A program made the position numbers and the translations under genes. This document shows positions 33,204 through 43,960 of a DNA stretch of 53,243 nt, in pieces. The stretch is from Ophiosphaerella korrae (Eukaryota; Ascomycota; Dothideomycetes; Pleosporales; Phaeosphaeriaceae). How positions within the stretch are numbered: the first letter of the stretch is position 1; every line of letters starts with the position of its first letter. The DNA lies in assembly GCA_028456385.1 (NCBI GenBank), contig JALNQF010000288.1, positions 1 through 53,243 of the forward strand, written 5' to 3'. The notes below the pieces were generated by a model, which was not told where the DNA came from, searched no databases, and saw only the letters and a program-made list of their open reading frames with translations.

Positions 33204-34428
33204 ATGGATCCTTTATCACTCACAGCCAGCGTTCTCGCAATAACAACAGCATGCCTGAAGTCGGCCAATATTTTAGGTGGCTTGCGGGAGAAGTACAAAC
33301 ATGCGCAGATAACAATTTCAGCTCTTTGCGCTGAAGCAACAGTCATCGGCGCATCCCTCTCACAAATCCAAAGCCTCATCCTCAAAAACCCTGGCGCCAT
33401 TCTTACACAAATGCGTTCCGGATCGGATGTTATCGCGACTTTCGATAGTGCGCTCACCGGCTGCTCCGTTGTATTCGCTGTCCTGAACGACGAGATCGCG
33501 GCGCTGCTAGTAGAGTGTCAAGAGGAAGATTTGAGTTGGAGCCAGAGAGCGAAGATTGTCTGGAAGGATGCCGTTATGAAAGATCTATTGCAGCAATTGC
33601 GCGGCCAGAGCGCAGCCATTGGGCTCCTTATACAGGCTCTGCAGATGTACGATGACTCCCTACTACAACTAGCAATGGAAGACTGGCTAACACATGCACA
33701 GAGAATCGATCTCCGGTATAAGGGATTTGCTACAACAGAACAGCCTCTTGCTCGACCGCGTCATGAGTCAGACACGATCGCTACGAGACTCGCACCCGAA
33801 AGTGATGGCTCCTCGTTCCATTTTCGACAGCCACCTTGAAGAGATTGGATCTGTGATCGGCACCGAAAATACAGACCTCTCAGACTCGACTTTCATTTTC
33901 GACGACTTAATCGTCGACTCTAAGGTTTATCGCAGAGTTCTTGCACAAGCCAGATCTCAACTGTCCCCCAAAACGGAGAAACAGGAGAGCATTCAGACGG
34001 TAACTAAGACTCCTGATCCTCCGGCAGAGGAACATAAGATTTGGGAACTCAGCAAAGAGACTGAGCAGCTACAGTCCTTCAGGGATTACTATTCCCAGGA
34101 TGCCATTCACCCAAATGATACCGTTGCCACCCTTTGGGCATATGTACCGCGCGCTAACGATGAATTCGAGCTTGAGAGAGGTGATATGCTCAAGGTGGCC
34201 GGCATATGGAACGATGGGTGGGCGACGGGTGTGAAGCTGTCAGAGTTGGCAGAGCAATGGGAAGCCCGGAGGAATCTGCAGCATGATTCAGGTGTCAGCA
34301 ATGAGAGCGGACAGCCACGTCTTGAAGGGGAAAGCCAAATTAAAGCGTTTCCGCTCGTGTGCGTGTGTCTACCACAGCACTGGCGCAAAACAATAGAAGG
34401 AGATTGTACGGATGGAAAACCCACATGA
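33204..34428 (+). CDS. HeLo-like N-terminal domain plus SH3 protein
   Basis: Two exons (33204-33646 and 33702-34428) around a 55-base intron give 389 residues. The start at MDPLSLTASVLAITTACLK is the canonical beginning of the fungal HeLo-like/STAND N-terminal domain, which spans about 1-150 (LREKYKHAQITISALCAEA, FDSALTGCSVVFAVLN). After the intron comes a helical linker (SGIRDLLQQNSLLLDRV, QTRSLRDSHPKV). An SH3 domain lies at about 285-370 (TVATLWAYVPRANDEFELER, GDMLKVAGIWNDGWATG) and ends with AFPLVCVCLPQHWRKTIEGD. SH3 domains bind proline-rich ligands and HeLo-like domains can act in cell-death or adaptor signalling, so a membrane- or partner-recruited adaptor is plausible. The frame is intact. 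Confidence 0.85.
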
Positions 34429-35270
34429 AAACCCAACCAGGTCATGCAAGGAGCCATTCGCTGTATGACCGTATCACAACTGTATTCCCAAGATGTGCAG
34501 ACACTTTCCGCCTTTGTACGTACTTGCAACGACGGCCATCTCCCAGTATACCTTCTTGGTATTCTGTATCATGTCGGTTGGTCTGTCTCTTGCCATGTCC
34601 GCTGTGTGAGGCCTGGCCACCCTATTCTTTAGACGCCAGCCAACTCACAATGTCCGCTTTCAACAAGCTGGAGCGATAGTTAGCTACTGCTTCGTATATG
34701 TATCGGTTGCGATGTGGTCGAGAAGTACCAGGACGTAGTGGGTCGGACGAGGGATCAATGGCGGGTCTGCGGAGTTGTAGGGCGGCGTGGTGGTTCATCT
34801 CTATAGCATGCAAGCTTTCGCGTTAGCTACAGGCGTGCATTCCACTGCATCTCGAAGCTGCACGATAGCTAAATGGGAAGCTGATTGCGGCTTCGATGCC
34901 AAGTGTGTTTGTTGACACGAGCCATGCGCCTTAGGGCCTTCGAACCTTGCTCCTAATCCGAGCCCGTTTTCGAGCGCCGGAGCGCTTGGCAAAAGTGCCA
35001 CGGAGCCACTCCATTCGCCTAACAATAGCGCTATCGAGTCCGATGACCCGAGTTTTGTAGCCCCCAACGATCAGCAACAGCTTCAGATGCATCGCAGCCT
35101 TGATATGCGACAGAATAGGATCGGAGTAGTGACGTGCTGGCTTGAATTCAGATGCAAGACCAGCTCTTGGGGGTTGGTGGCGCCTATCTACATTTGTGCC
35201 AAGAATACACTTACACAGTTGTAGTCGGCGAGCAAACTCGGCCGACGATAGGACCAATTGAGTCTGTCAA
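34429..35270. other. Intergenic, nothing recognised
   Basis: This is the 3' flank of the HeLo-like/SH3 gene followed by sequence with short minus-strand frames (35067-34801 and 35257-34931). They lack recognisable domains. Confidence 0.4.
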
Positions 35271-35661
35271 AAAGATGATGCGCAACACCAAATATCTCTT
35301 GCACTAGTGCTCCCAATTGCAAAAGGCCCAGAAACTCGAAGCCCGAGCCGTCTTTGACAAGTTCCTAGAGCTCCAAAAACCCACTCCCAGTCTCGAGAAA
35401 AGAGCTGCATGCGAGGCTGGTGATTATGATCCCTGCTGCAACACCGACACAGGCTGCAGACATAAAGATACCTGCTACGAGTTCTGCTTGAACGATGGAG
35501 GCCAGCTTGATCCTAATCTTGCATTCGTTGCCTTGCTTGTCAATCTAACATCAAGGACAGCAATACCTCTGACATGGGGTAGAACTAAGTCATTTAACGA
35601 TGCGCCATGGCAGCTACCAGACTTCGTGAGAGAGCCGGTCTTAGCCTCGAAGCTTTGGTAG
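35271..35661 (+). pseudogene. Small cysteine-rich secreted-type ORF, leader damaged
   Basis: The readable part encodes EARAVFDKFLELQKPTPSLE, a dibasic KR (Kex2-like) site and then a compact cysteine cluster (CEAGDYDPCCNTDTGC..CYEFC; seven Cys in about 32 residues). The following, cysteine-free residues run to 35661 and may be non-native. No ATG with a signal peptide is in frame: a tandem ATG at about 35274 runs into TAG after about 10 codons. A hydrophobic LVLPIA stretch appears in the adjacent frame, suggesting small indels in the leader. The layout resembles fungal small secreted cysteine-rich proteins. Function is unknown. Confidence 0.4.
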
Positions 35662-35859
35662 AATTTCTTCAGCATTCTTGAACGGTATACAGCGCTTTTT
35701 ACTCTTTTGTAGTCTTCGATTTTGTGCAAGACTTAGATCCATCTAAGCGGGCACTATCGGGGTAGAGCTAAACTATCAATTGGCCTGCCATGATACACTT
35801 TACCAGTAACGTTTGAGGTCTATATAGGTCTATTTCTCTTTTGTCATTTTTAAGTGTAC

Positions 35860-37655
35860 TTAGATGGATGCGTGACCATGCGTTTCGTACGGTAGTGCAA
35901 AACAAAGGATGCCAGTCAGAATCCACAGGGCAGCACTGGCGTAAATAGGAACAACGGTGTAGCCACTGAAGGTCGAGATGAAAGACGCAACCAGGCCACC
36001 GAATCGCAAAAGAGTAGCAGCGACGCCAGTTCCGGTCCCGCGAATAGGTCCTGGGAACGACTCCGGCGTAAAAGCGTACATGATAGCATATTCTGAAGAG
36101 CAATTAGTATATAGAAACACCTCTGGAATACAGAGAGCCTTACCAAAGTTGCCTAGGATACCAGTGGCGCATTGGAATCCAATGTCCGCTGCCTCGGTCT
36201 TTGCCAGCGTATACAGGAAGAGGAAGACGCCAGTCAGAATAGCAGAGAAGGCCATCATCCACCTTCGACCCATGCGGGTTTCTACACAGAATCCTGCAGC
36301 AATGGGTCCCAGGACTCCGACAGCAGACACAATACAGTAAATGGTATAAGTATGGCTGAGACCTGAGCTAGCCGAGTACGTCTTCTTGGTCTGAAGGTAT
36401 GACGTGATGAAAGCGAAGTAAAGCGGATATCCGATTCCAAGCGTGAGCCAGATCAAAAAGGTCACAGATGTATGTTGAGCCATGCCACGGCCCTTGAAGA
36501 GTTTCTTGAAGTTGCTGCTTTCGTAGTCGGCCAAACTCTCCTTGAGAAGCTGCATCTTTGTCAACCCATTGGAGCTTGGTGCAGCAGCGGTGCCGGTTCC
36601 AGAAGCTTGCGCAAACTGAGCATCAATAGCCTGAAGCATGTCGATGGTCAAGGTCTCTTGCTTGCCATTGTATCGCGCAATGTAGTTGACGGCTTCGACA
36701 GCGTCCACGTCGCGCCCTTTTGACAAGAGAAAACGTGGAGATTCCGGAATCTTGAAAGCAAGAATACGGATGAGACCCATAACTACTGCGAAGAGGCCGA
36801 GCGTGATCATAAGGTAGCGCCTGGACACGTAAGTATAAAGTTTGGCTTGTCGAGGGTTTAGACTAAACTGACCATCCCATATTGTCTTGCATGCGGCACG
36901 GAGCGTCCTTGGCAGAGCAAGCAAATTTGTCGAAGAACAACCAGGAGAGCAAAGCAACGATGACCTGTCCCAGATTCCACCAAGCAGACAGACTCACAAG
37001 GAGCCACTGCTTCGTCGGAGGCATAAACTCGAGAAAGATGATGCTGTCCACAGGGACATTGCCGCCAGCCGCAGTGCCAATCACAGCCCAGAGTGCGCAA
37101 AACGAAACGAAGTTTCTGGTGCCAGCAACCGCGCAAGCAAATATGCCTCCGATAAAGATGGTAGCGTTGAAAGCCGGCTTGCGTCCGATAAGATCGGCGC
37201 CAACACCCCAAAAGCTAGCCCCGACTATCAAACCAACGTAGTATGCAACGGAGCTGTAACTGAGACGGGAGATATCGGTGAACTCGTTGGCGACGGCCGG
37301 GCGGACAGCAGATATTCCTTGGGACCAGAAGTTGTCAACAATCCAGCCGAAGCCTGCTACAACGAACAGTGTCCATTGAAATCTGCCATATTAATCAGCA
37401 TACTCGATCGCGCCGAATAATAGCGTGCCTGCCTATGGATTACGCTTACTTGCCCATGCCAATGTCAGCGAGGTGCTGAGCAACTAACTCAGATTTCATC
37501 CGATACGGGCCTGAGATGGAATCACCGTAGAATTCTCGAATGGAGGCATCGCCTGTGGCCACGGGCGCTGATGAGACGATAACATTCTCTTTGCTTGCAG
37601 TTGAATCTGCCTTTTCACTGCTCGAAGCGACGTTATTGGCAATAAATTCTTTCAT
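35860..37655 (-). CDS. Major facilitator superfamily transporter
   Basis: Four exons (37655-37450, 37382-36873, 36820-36144 and 36092-35860) join in frame to give 541 residues. After a hydrophilic N-terminus, the first helix begins FQWTLFVVAGFGWIVDNFW. The MFS loop signature GADLIGRKP lies between helices 2 and 3, followed by GTAAGGNVPVDSIIFLEF and PESPRFLLSKGRD. A large central loop is followed by helices 7-12, with ETRMGRRW and YAFTPESFPGPIRGTGTG. The acidic pair in VPVDSIIFLEF and the YTPE..RGTG block resemble the SVOP/SV2-like branch of sugar and organic-ion porters. It is a plasma-membrane solute carrier by family; the substrate is unknown. All reading frames are intact. It is divergent from the rhodopsin-like gene across 1.6 kb. 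Confidence 0.9.
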
Positions 37656-39251
37656 TTTGAGTAACTCGTCAAAAAAGAAAGTTTACAGAGAACTGGGGGG
37701 GGGGTGTCAGACAGTATTTTTTTAGGGATTTTGTTACAATTTATGCTTTAGGAAGGTGATATTCAACTTTAAATAGATGCATGCGTTTATTCGTGCTCTT
37801 CATTGGGATACCTGCCGCAATACAACATGGGGATCTCAGACCCTGGCTAGAGCGATCTGCAAGCGGGGGCCTGCGTCTACACTGACCAGCAAGCACGCTC
37901 CCCCCCCCAACACCCTGATAAATACGCGGCTGGGCCCGACGGTATGTAACCGACCAAAAAGGCCCGAACCCGTACCTAGCCTAGAGCCACAGTGCACCGA
38001 GCTACAAGAGGGCCGCTCGGGAGAGCCGAAAGTGGAGGAGCAAATCTCGGCATCTGGCTCAAGCGCTTTACGTTCAGATTCACGACATGCTCACGGCCTT
38101 AACAATCTGCAATCGAGACGGCGTTGACCAGACCACAACGCGTTAGGACTTACAATGGATCACCGACTTGGCAGTGGCAGAATGGATTCTCGTTACGTTC
38201 AGGTCTTTTCATGCAAGAAACCCTTGTAGAGTATAGGGGCCCTCTGACCGCGGTGGGCCAAGTTTCCAGACCCAATAATCACGGCAGATCATTCGCTAGA
38301 CTAAAGTAATTCTTTCACGAGGAGGCGGATTAGACCGTATGCGCTAATAGGAATGCGGGGGTTGAGACGTCACCACTCCGCAGGGGCCGTGCGCCCCCCA
38401 GCAGTTACAGCGACACCGCAAAACTGCCGATTCGTGCTCAGCGAATCCTTCCGACTATAACACCGAACGAACCAACTCCAGTCACTGCAGTGGCTTAGCT
38501 CCATGGTTCACTGACTATCCAGCAAAGTTGCTATCATTGATAGAAATCCACGTATGAAAGATGGCAAAAGAGAGCACCGATGAGCTTAGAATCCTGATGT
38601 CCTGCACGCAGCATGGCATGATCCGATGATTTGATTTAATTGAATGATCAAGCGTGTTGCGTACTTGTAGCGCGCTCTGTGCGAAACGAAGCAGCATTAC
38701 CACCGAAGCAGCGCCATTCCTGCAAGCCTAGCATGCTTGACAAGCGCGCAGCATTTCCCATCATGCGCAGGCTCATTGCCCCATATACTTTTTTTTTTTT
38801 TTTTTTTCCATCGTGGATAGATGCGATTGCAAGCTGAATATACACTTCCATTGAAGCTATTTGAGGATAGCGACGTGGGAGCTGTACGTTAAGCTCAGGT
38901 GAGTACGCAAGGATGGCGGTGCGGACTGCTAGCTTTGTCCGCGCCGTTCGCTTTTACCACACCGCATCGCCAGGGATCCTGGGCCACTTACTGCTACGTG
39001 CGAGGGGATCATGGTAATCGTGTCATGGACTAGGTTGCGCTGTCCCATGATTCGCAATTCAGTGTCTGGTAAAAAGGATTTGGCGTGTATTAGAGTTGAT
39101 AAGCGAATGAGAAGCGTATGGGTAACGATACCAATGTGATGTGACAGATAAAAGGGGGGCTTGCTTCGCAGACGCGCAAGTAGATCTGTCCGTCGCAAAG
39201 TCTGCACGATTATTGACTATCGTCGCAAATCCGCCCTTGGTTGTCTAGAAC
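37656..39251. other. Intergenic promoter region with homopolymer runs
   Basis: This region lies between divergent genes. It contains a G run at about 37696, a C run at about 37901 and a T run at about 38788-38808. Open frames on either strand have no recognisable domains. Two CCGAACCCG/CGGGAGAGCCG-like sites near 37965 and 38020 could suit Zn2Cys6 regulators, but this is not distinctive. Confidence 0.4.
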
Positions 39252-40609
39252 ATGCAGGATCTCCAAGTCAACCTCTATGTATGTATTGGCATAACCTGGT
39301 TTGCTGCCTTGGCAGCACTCGTTTTGCGAGTGATTGCACGCCGAATGATGCGGATTGAATGGTGGTTCGACGACTACTTTTGTGTCTTCGCCTTCGTAAG
39401 CAGCATCTTTTCTCCTCTATAATCATATGCTGATGTCCATCGCCATGTAGCTATGGGCAAGTGGCTACTGCGCCATCCTCGTCGCATGTAAACAGTCCCC
39501 CGATCAATACTTGCATGCAAGCTTCAGATGACTGACTTTATGGGTTTTTGTAGGGGCTGCCGACTGGTATCTCGGCAAAATTATTCCCCCCGACGTTAGC
39601 AAAGAACATTTCGACCAGATCTACTACTACTCGAGAAAACTCGGGTTCTTCAACTCGATATGCTATGCCTCATCACTAGCATGTTCAAAGATATCCATCT
39701 TGTCGTTCTACTGGCGACTATTCAAGACCTCAGTCATCCGCATACCTATCTTAGTGACGCTAGTCATTTCGTCAATGTGGTGGATCATACGGACCTTTAT
39801 GTTGACATTCCGCTGTGTTCCCACGGCGGCCATCTGGGATAAGAATATCAAAGATGCAGTCTGCAACATCGACGGTGATAAGTTCTTCTTGGGCACCATC
39901 ACAACCCACTTCTTACTGGACGTCATAATCCTGGTTCTTCCTGTATTGCCGGTGGTCAACCTTCGCCTGCGCGCTTCACAGAAAGCTGGAATCGTCGGCT
40001 TCTTTCTTATAGGCGTGATGTAAGAGTTCCCGACCGCCTTGTGAATCACGACCACTAACCTGAGCGGCAGTGTCTGCGTCGCATCATGCATTGTGCTAGT
40101 CATTTTAATCACATACCCCGCAGAGCACGGCCAATATCCTTATGACTATACCACGTTCTGTATTTGGGGAGCGGTCGAAGTAAATATTGCCATCGTATCA
40201 GGTACCACACACTTCCAAAATCTCTCACGGTGTCGAATCGCTAACTATTCTTCTAGCCTGCTGTCCCTTGCTCCGACCACTCGGTCGACGCCTATTACCT
40301 ACTGTCTTCAGCAGCGCCGCCGCGTACGGCAATCAACCTCTCAGCCGGCCGAGCAAAGCTATCAAGATGTCTACAATCGCAAAGAAAGAGCTGGAAAAGG
40401 AAGGCGATGACAATAGTTCGACTCGCCAATTCGCACACATGGAGGATGGAAATTCAGATGATTATGGGCATCACGAGAATACAACAGGCATTCAAACAAT
40501 GATATCAAGTGAATCGGATCACGCGAGATATCAAGGCAGTGGAGACGTGCTGGACCGAGATGGTATCCGCGTGCGAAAGGAGACCATTGTTCAAGTCAAC
40601 GCTATGTGA
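39252..40609 (+). CDS. Rhodopsin-like fungal integral membrane protein
   Basis: Five exons (39252-39395, 39451-39487, 39554-40019, 40071-40201 and 40257-40609) join in frame to give 376 residues. Seven hydrophobic segments are visible, starting with ITWFAALAALVLRVIARR and including FFNSICYASSLACSKISILS, ILVTLVISSMWWIIRTF, FLLDVIILVLPVLPVVNL, GFFLIGVIVCVASCIVLVIL and FCIWGAVEVNIAIVSACCPL. The signatures RMMRIEWWFDDYF, SKISILSFYWRLF and LPVLPVVNLRLRASQK place it in the fungal rhodopsin-domain family (Pth11-related, no CFEM seen). A hydrophilic cytoplasmic tail ends RKETIVQVNAM. A further intron after Ala-Met could extend the protein by about 40 residues to 40779, so the 3' end is less certain. 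Sensing of surface or chemical cues is inferred from the family. Confidence 0.85.
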
Positions 40610-41112
40610 GTGAGATAGGTTGCTCAAGCTAATGATAATGTCTCTCTAGGTTGTCTGTGACTTCCTTATTCTGCCCGACCCTACACGAAACCAAGCCGCC
40701 ATATTTACAGTGCACTCTTCTTGTCCTCCTACAAGCAGCTGTGCTAGGTTTCTTGCCCCTCTACTTAGCGATCGTCTAAATCAGGTTAGCGAAACACTCG
40801 CACAGGAACTCCATTTCTGCGTTGCTCGTTATTCACAGTCCCTAGAACAACATAGATCCGTATAGGGACCCCTATGGTACCGTTAGTGTGTGCAATTAAG
40901 CATTCGGGTTACGTAACGTGTTGGATCAGTAAGCTGGCCCAGATTAGTATCCTGGCCACCTTATTAAAACGCGTATAACGCGTTAGACTAGATTAATTAT
41001 GCAATAGTAGCAAGTCCTACAGAAATTAAAAATGAAGGTAGAATAAGCCTTGCTATTACATCTTTTTGGTCTAACCCTTATTAGTCTCTTTACTACCTTA
41101 CCTTAGCCTATA
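40610..41112. other. AT-rich intergenic, RIP-like at right
   Basis: Beyond a possible extra exon (to 40779), the segment 40920-41110 is AT-rich with frequent TTA/TAG words, like the eroded transposon DNA at 217-1640. No protein similarity remains. Confidence 0.45.
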
Positions 41113-41561
41113 TGTCAGGTGTGAAGGGTCACTCGGTGATAGATGCGGACTGTAGATTGATTGCAAGTATGTGATAATCGTTCGTGATAAATGAGTCACT
41201 AGTCACTGGTTGAATTCAGTGATTGATCAGATCGATTGAAGTGAGTTGTCTCCCTGCGTTCTCTGCTGCGCTGTCCCCTAGTCTATATGCTCGTCTCAAG
41301 TTGAAACTCAGTGAGTTTCATGATTCAGCAATGTATCGGTTCCACGCAATCCGGTCCTGCGCTGGTGCGCTGCGCGAGTGCTGGTCTACCGCAGTTGAGT
41401 TGATGCGTCGCCGCAGGTTCCAGGTGTACCTGAAATCTGCTGATTGGCTCGCTTAGCTAGCGGCGCACGTGCGCGCGCGTGCCCAATCGATCGCCATCTC
41501 GATCGCCACCTGAATCTCACGAGCCACGGCAGCGTCACATCTGACAGCGTCACATCTGACA
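41113..41561 (+). mobile_element. Copia-type solo LTR, forward orientation
   Basis: This block starts TGTCAGGTGTGAAGGGTCAC and ends CATCTGACA. It is similar over most of its length to the LTR following the copia fragment at 47007 (GTGATAATCGTTCGTGATAA, GAATTCAGTGATTGATCAG). A 15-base end sequence is duplicated (GCGTCACATCTGACA twice). No target duplication is seen. Confidence 0.8.
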
Positions 41562-42021
41562 AGACCATTGACCTGCTCATAATTAGTTGTGCTCCTACTA
41601 CTTATCTCCAGCTAAACCCTAGCCGAGATTGTAGCCTATTCCTAGCGAAAAATTAGGGAGGGTGCCGATTTGCTTATAAATCACTAAGCCGGCGTTAGTG
41701 AAACCCTGTCACGTGACGTAATCTTGGTCCAGAATAAGCGAGGCAGGAGTAGAATGGATGGATGCCAAAAAAACCCTTTGTCCAGCTCGTACCGAGAGTT
41801 TCCAGATTCCAAAATCGTACTTTGTCGTTATTTCGCCTTGAAAGAGCGATATTCGGTTAGGAACATTCGAACCGAGCATCGCGCCCTTAAGAGTTCATTG
41901 CGGTTCACTTCGACGACAATCAAGGCTGCCGATCGGTACTACTCGGCCTTCAAAGAGCATCTCCTCTAGAAATTCAGAGACAAAACCCCGGGATCATCTC
42001 TAGAGCGATCGCTTATCTCTG
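41562..42021. other. Intergenic, promoter of the Zn2Cys6 gene
   Basis: No supported coding region. A short frame at 41724-41969 is not recognisable. The region immediately precedes the transcription-factor start. Confidence 0.4.
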
Positions 42022-43836
42022 ATGTCGGCTACGAAAAGGTCTGGAGGCACCGACGGGTGTTGGACCTGCAAGCTCCGCCGCAAGAAGTGTGACGAGCGTC
42101 GACCAATGTGCAGAATCTGCGACCACTTGGGAATCGCCTGTACTTATGGACCAAAACCGACTTGGATGTATAGTAGGCGGCAACAACGACATATGGCCGA
42201 AAAGCTGAAGCATCATGTCAAGCAGAGGGCAGCATATCGAAGAGAGAGCGCAAACACGTCCAGCAAAGTCTCACATGTTGCCGCCATTCATAGTTTCAGC
42301 GTCATTCCCGACATGGTATCAAACGATCTATGGTCATTTGGGCGTATGGATGATACCACATCAGGCAGCCAACCACCGACTCCGGACGGTGACTTGTCGG
42401 CTTCACACGGACCTGCACCATCTCCCTTGCTGCCGAACGGGCATGAACTACCCAGCCATATGACCGGTCTAGAAAAATCTTCCACCATCGAAACAGACTT
42501 CATCATGAAGTATTTCGACTTTGTGTTCCCAACCTTTTTTCCGTTTTACCGGTCGGGCCTATTCGAGACAGGCCGCTCCTGGTTGTTGTTATTGTTAGGG
42601 AAGAGCAAAATCGCTTACCATTCCACTGTCAGCTTTTCATGTTACTTCTTCACTATGGCCCTTACAGACGCTAGCATTGGCGAAGAGCATTCAGAATGTA
42701 AACAAGTGCGCTGGAAGGAAATCGAAGAGCATGCCACCAAGTGTTTTGACGGCATCAGAACAGACATGTCAGCATTGGGACTGAACTCGCAAGGCGCACC
42801 AGCCAACAATATGCGGAAGATGGAGATCCTGGGAGGCGTCATCCAGGTCCTCATTTTCGAGTCGGCATTGGGCAAATGTGCCCCGTGCAATCCCCATCTC
42901 ACCACCGCCTTCACATTATTCGAAGAAATCATGGCCTGCTCAAGCCAATCCTCCAAAGATCAGGGTCAGTCAAAAATAATGACGGCAGTTCTAGAAACCG
43001 GACAACCATTATGGACTATTCCTGGGCAAAGCATTCACATCTGGTCACCCCAGCAGGCCGGGTTTCGCTTCTGTGCCGGCCTACTAGTCTTTATCGATGT
43101 CGTAGCAAGCACCGCCCTTCAAGAAGCCCCAAAGCTTCTTCGCTATCATCCAGATATCCTTGATCAAATCGATGAGGGGGCCCTTGTATTGAGTGACGCT
43201 AAGATCCGACTTTCCAGCATCGTCGGCTGCCGCAATTGGGTCATTCGTTCCATCGCCAAGATATCCGCTTTGGCTTCGTGGAAACACCAACAAAGCCAAG
43301 CCAACAGTCTCTCTGTCATTGAACTAGCCAATCGCGCCTCTTCCATTGCCAATGATTTGACAGTCGGCATTATTGGGTTGCAGAGCCGTCCCACCCCTGC
43401 TTCTCCATCATCCTTAGACCAATGGACGCCATTCAACCTGCACCCCAGTTCCTCAGCTTCCGTCACGTCAACTCTGGTCTGGGCGCATGCGGCACAGCTA
43501 TATCTTTTCAACGTGGTTTCTGGCTGGCAACTTTCTAGCACGGAAGTACGGACTAGTGTCGCAAAGATCATCAAACTCCTTCAAGATGTGCCGATATACC
43601 AGCTGCGTGCTCTCGCCTGGCCAATATGTGTCGCTGGCTGCCTAGCTTTGGAATCAGAGGAGTCGTCATTCTTGGCTCTATCATCAAATCAAAGCAAAGT
43701 GCACACAGCCGGTGCATTGGACGACACTCGACAGATTTTGCAGCAGGTATGGCGGACCAGAGCAACTCCACGTGCCAGCACCTGGAATCTCGCATCGTGC
43801 TTTAGCATTTTGGGGTCCCCAATTTTGCTTGTTTAA
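42022..43836 (+). CDS. Zn2Cys6 transcription factor
   Basis: A single exon encodes 604 residues. The N-terminal Zn(II)2Cys6 binuclear cluster is complete: CWTCKLRRKKCDERRPMC followed by RICDHLGIACTYG (residues about 13-43). A basic helix RRQQRHMAEKLKHHVKQR follows. The rest matches the fungal-specific Fungal_trans_2-type regulatory region (FDFVFPTFFPFYRSGLFETG, ALTDASIGEEHSECKQVRW, the middle block VIQVLIFESALGKCAP and the C-terminal LRALAWPICVAGCLALE). Proteins of this class bind CGG-type half-sites in the nucleus and often regulate neighbouring metabolic genes. Convergent with the NmrA-like gene and 1.4 kb from the rhodopsin-like gene, it is a plausible local regulator. The frame is intact. 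Confidence 0.93.
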   Translation: MSATKRSGGTDGCWTCKLRRKKCDERRPMCRICDHLGIACTYGPKPTWMYSRRQQRHMAEKLKHHVKQRAAYRRESANTSSKVSHVAAIHSFSVIPDMVSNDLWSFGRMDDTTSGSQPPTPDGDLSASHGPAPSPLLPNGHELPSHMTGLEKSSTIETDFIMKYFDFVFPTFFPFYRSGLFETGRSWLLLLLGKSKIAYHSTVSFSCYFFTMALTDASIGEEHSECKQVRWKEIEEHATKCFDGIRTDMSALGLNSQGAPANNMRKMEILGGVIQVLIFESALGKCAPCNPHLTTAFTLFEEIMACSSQSSKDQGQSKIMTAVLETGQPLWTIPGQSIHIWSPQQAGFRFCAGLLVFIDVVASTALQEAPKLLRYHPDILDQIDEGALVLSDAKIRLSSIVGCRNWVIRSIAKISALASWKHQQSQANSLSVIELANRASSIANDLTVGIIGLQSRPTPASPSSLDQWTPFNLHPSSSASVTSTLVWAHAAQLYLFNVVSGWQLSSTEVRTSVAKIIKLLQDVPIYQLRALAWPICVAGCLALESEESSFLALSSNQSKVHTAGALDDTRQILQQVWRTRATPRASTWNLASCFSILGSPILLV

Positions 43837-43960
43837 AGATCGTACTGAGGGACAATATGTAAAAATGTATATCTCACTGCTATGTAATGCCGCCACAAAT
43901 CCCCAATGCTAGTGCCCTCAAACAGTCTACTTTACGCGGCACATTCGTTAACAAGACTGT

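Noticed and set aside
37777..38309. Plus-strand open frames between the MFS and rhodopsin-like genes
   Set aside because: No recognisable domain; they sit in a promoter region with homopolymer runs and no consistent codon use.
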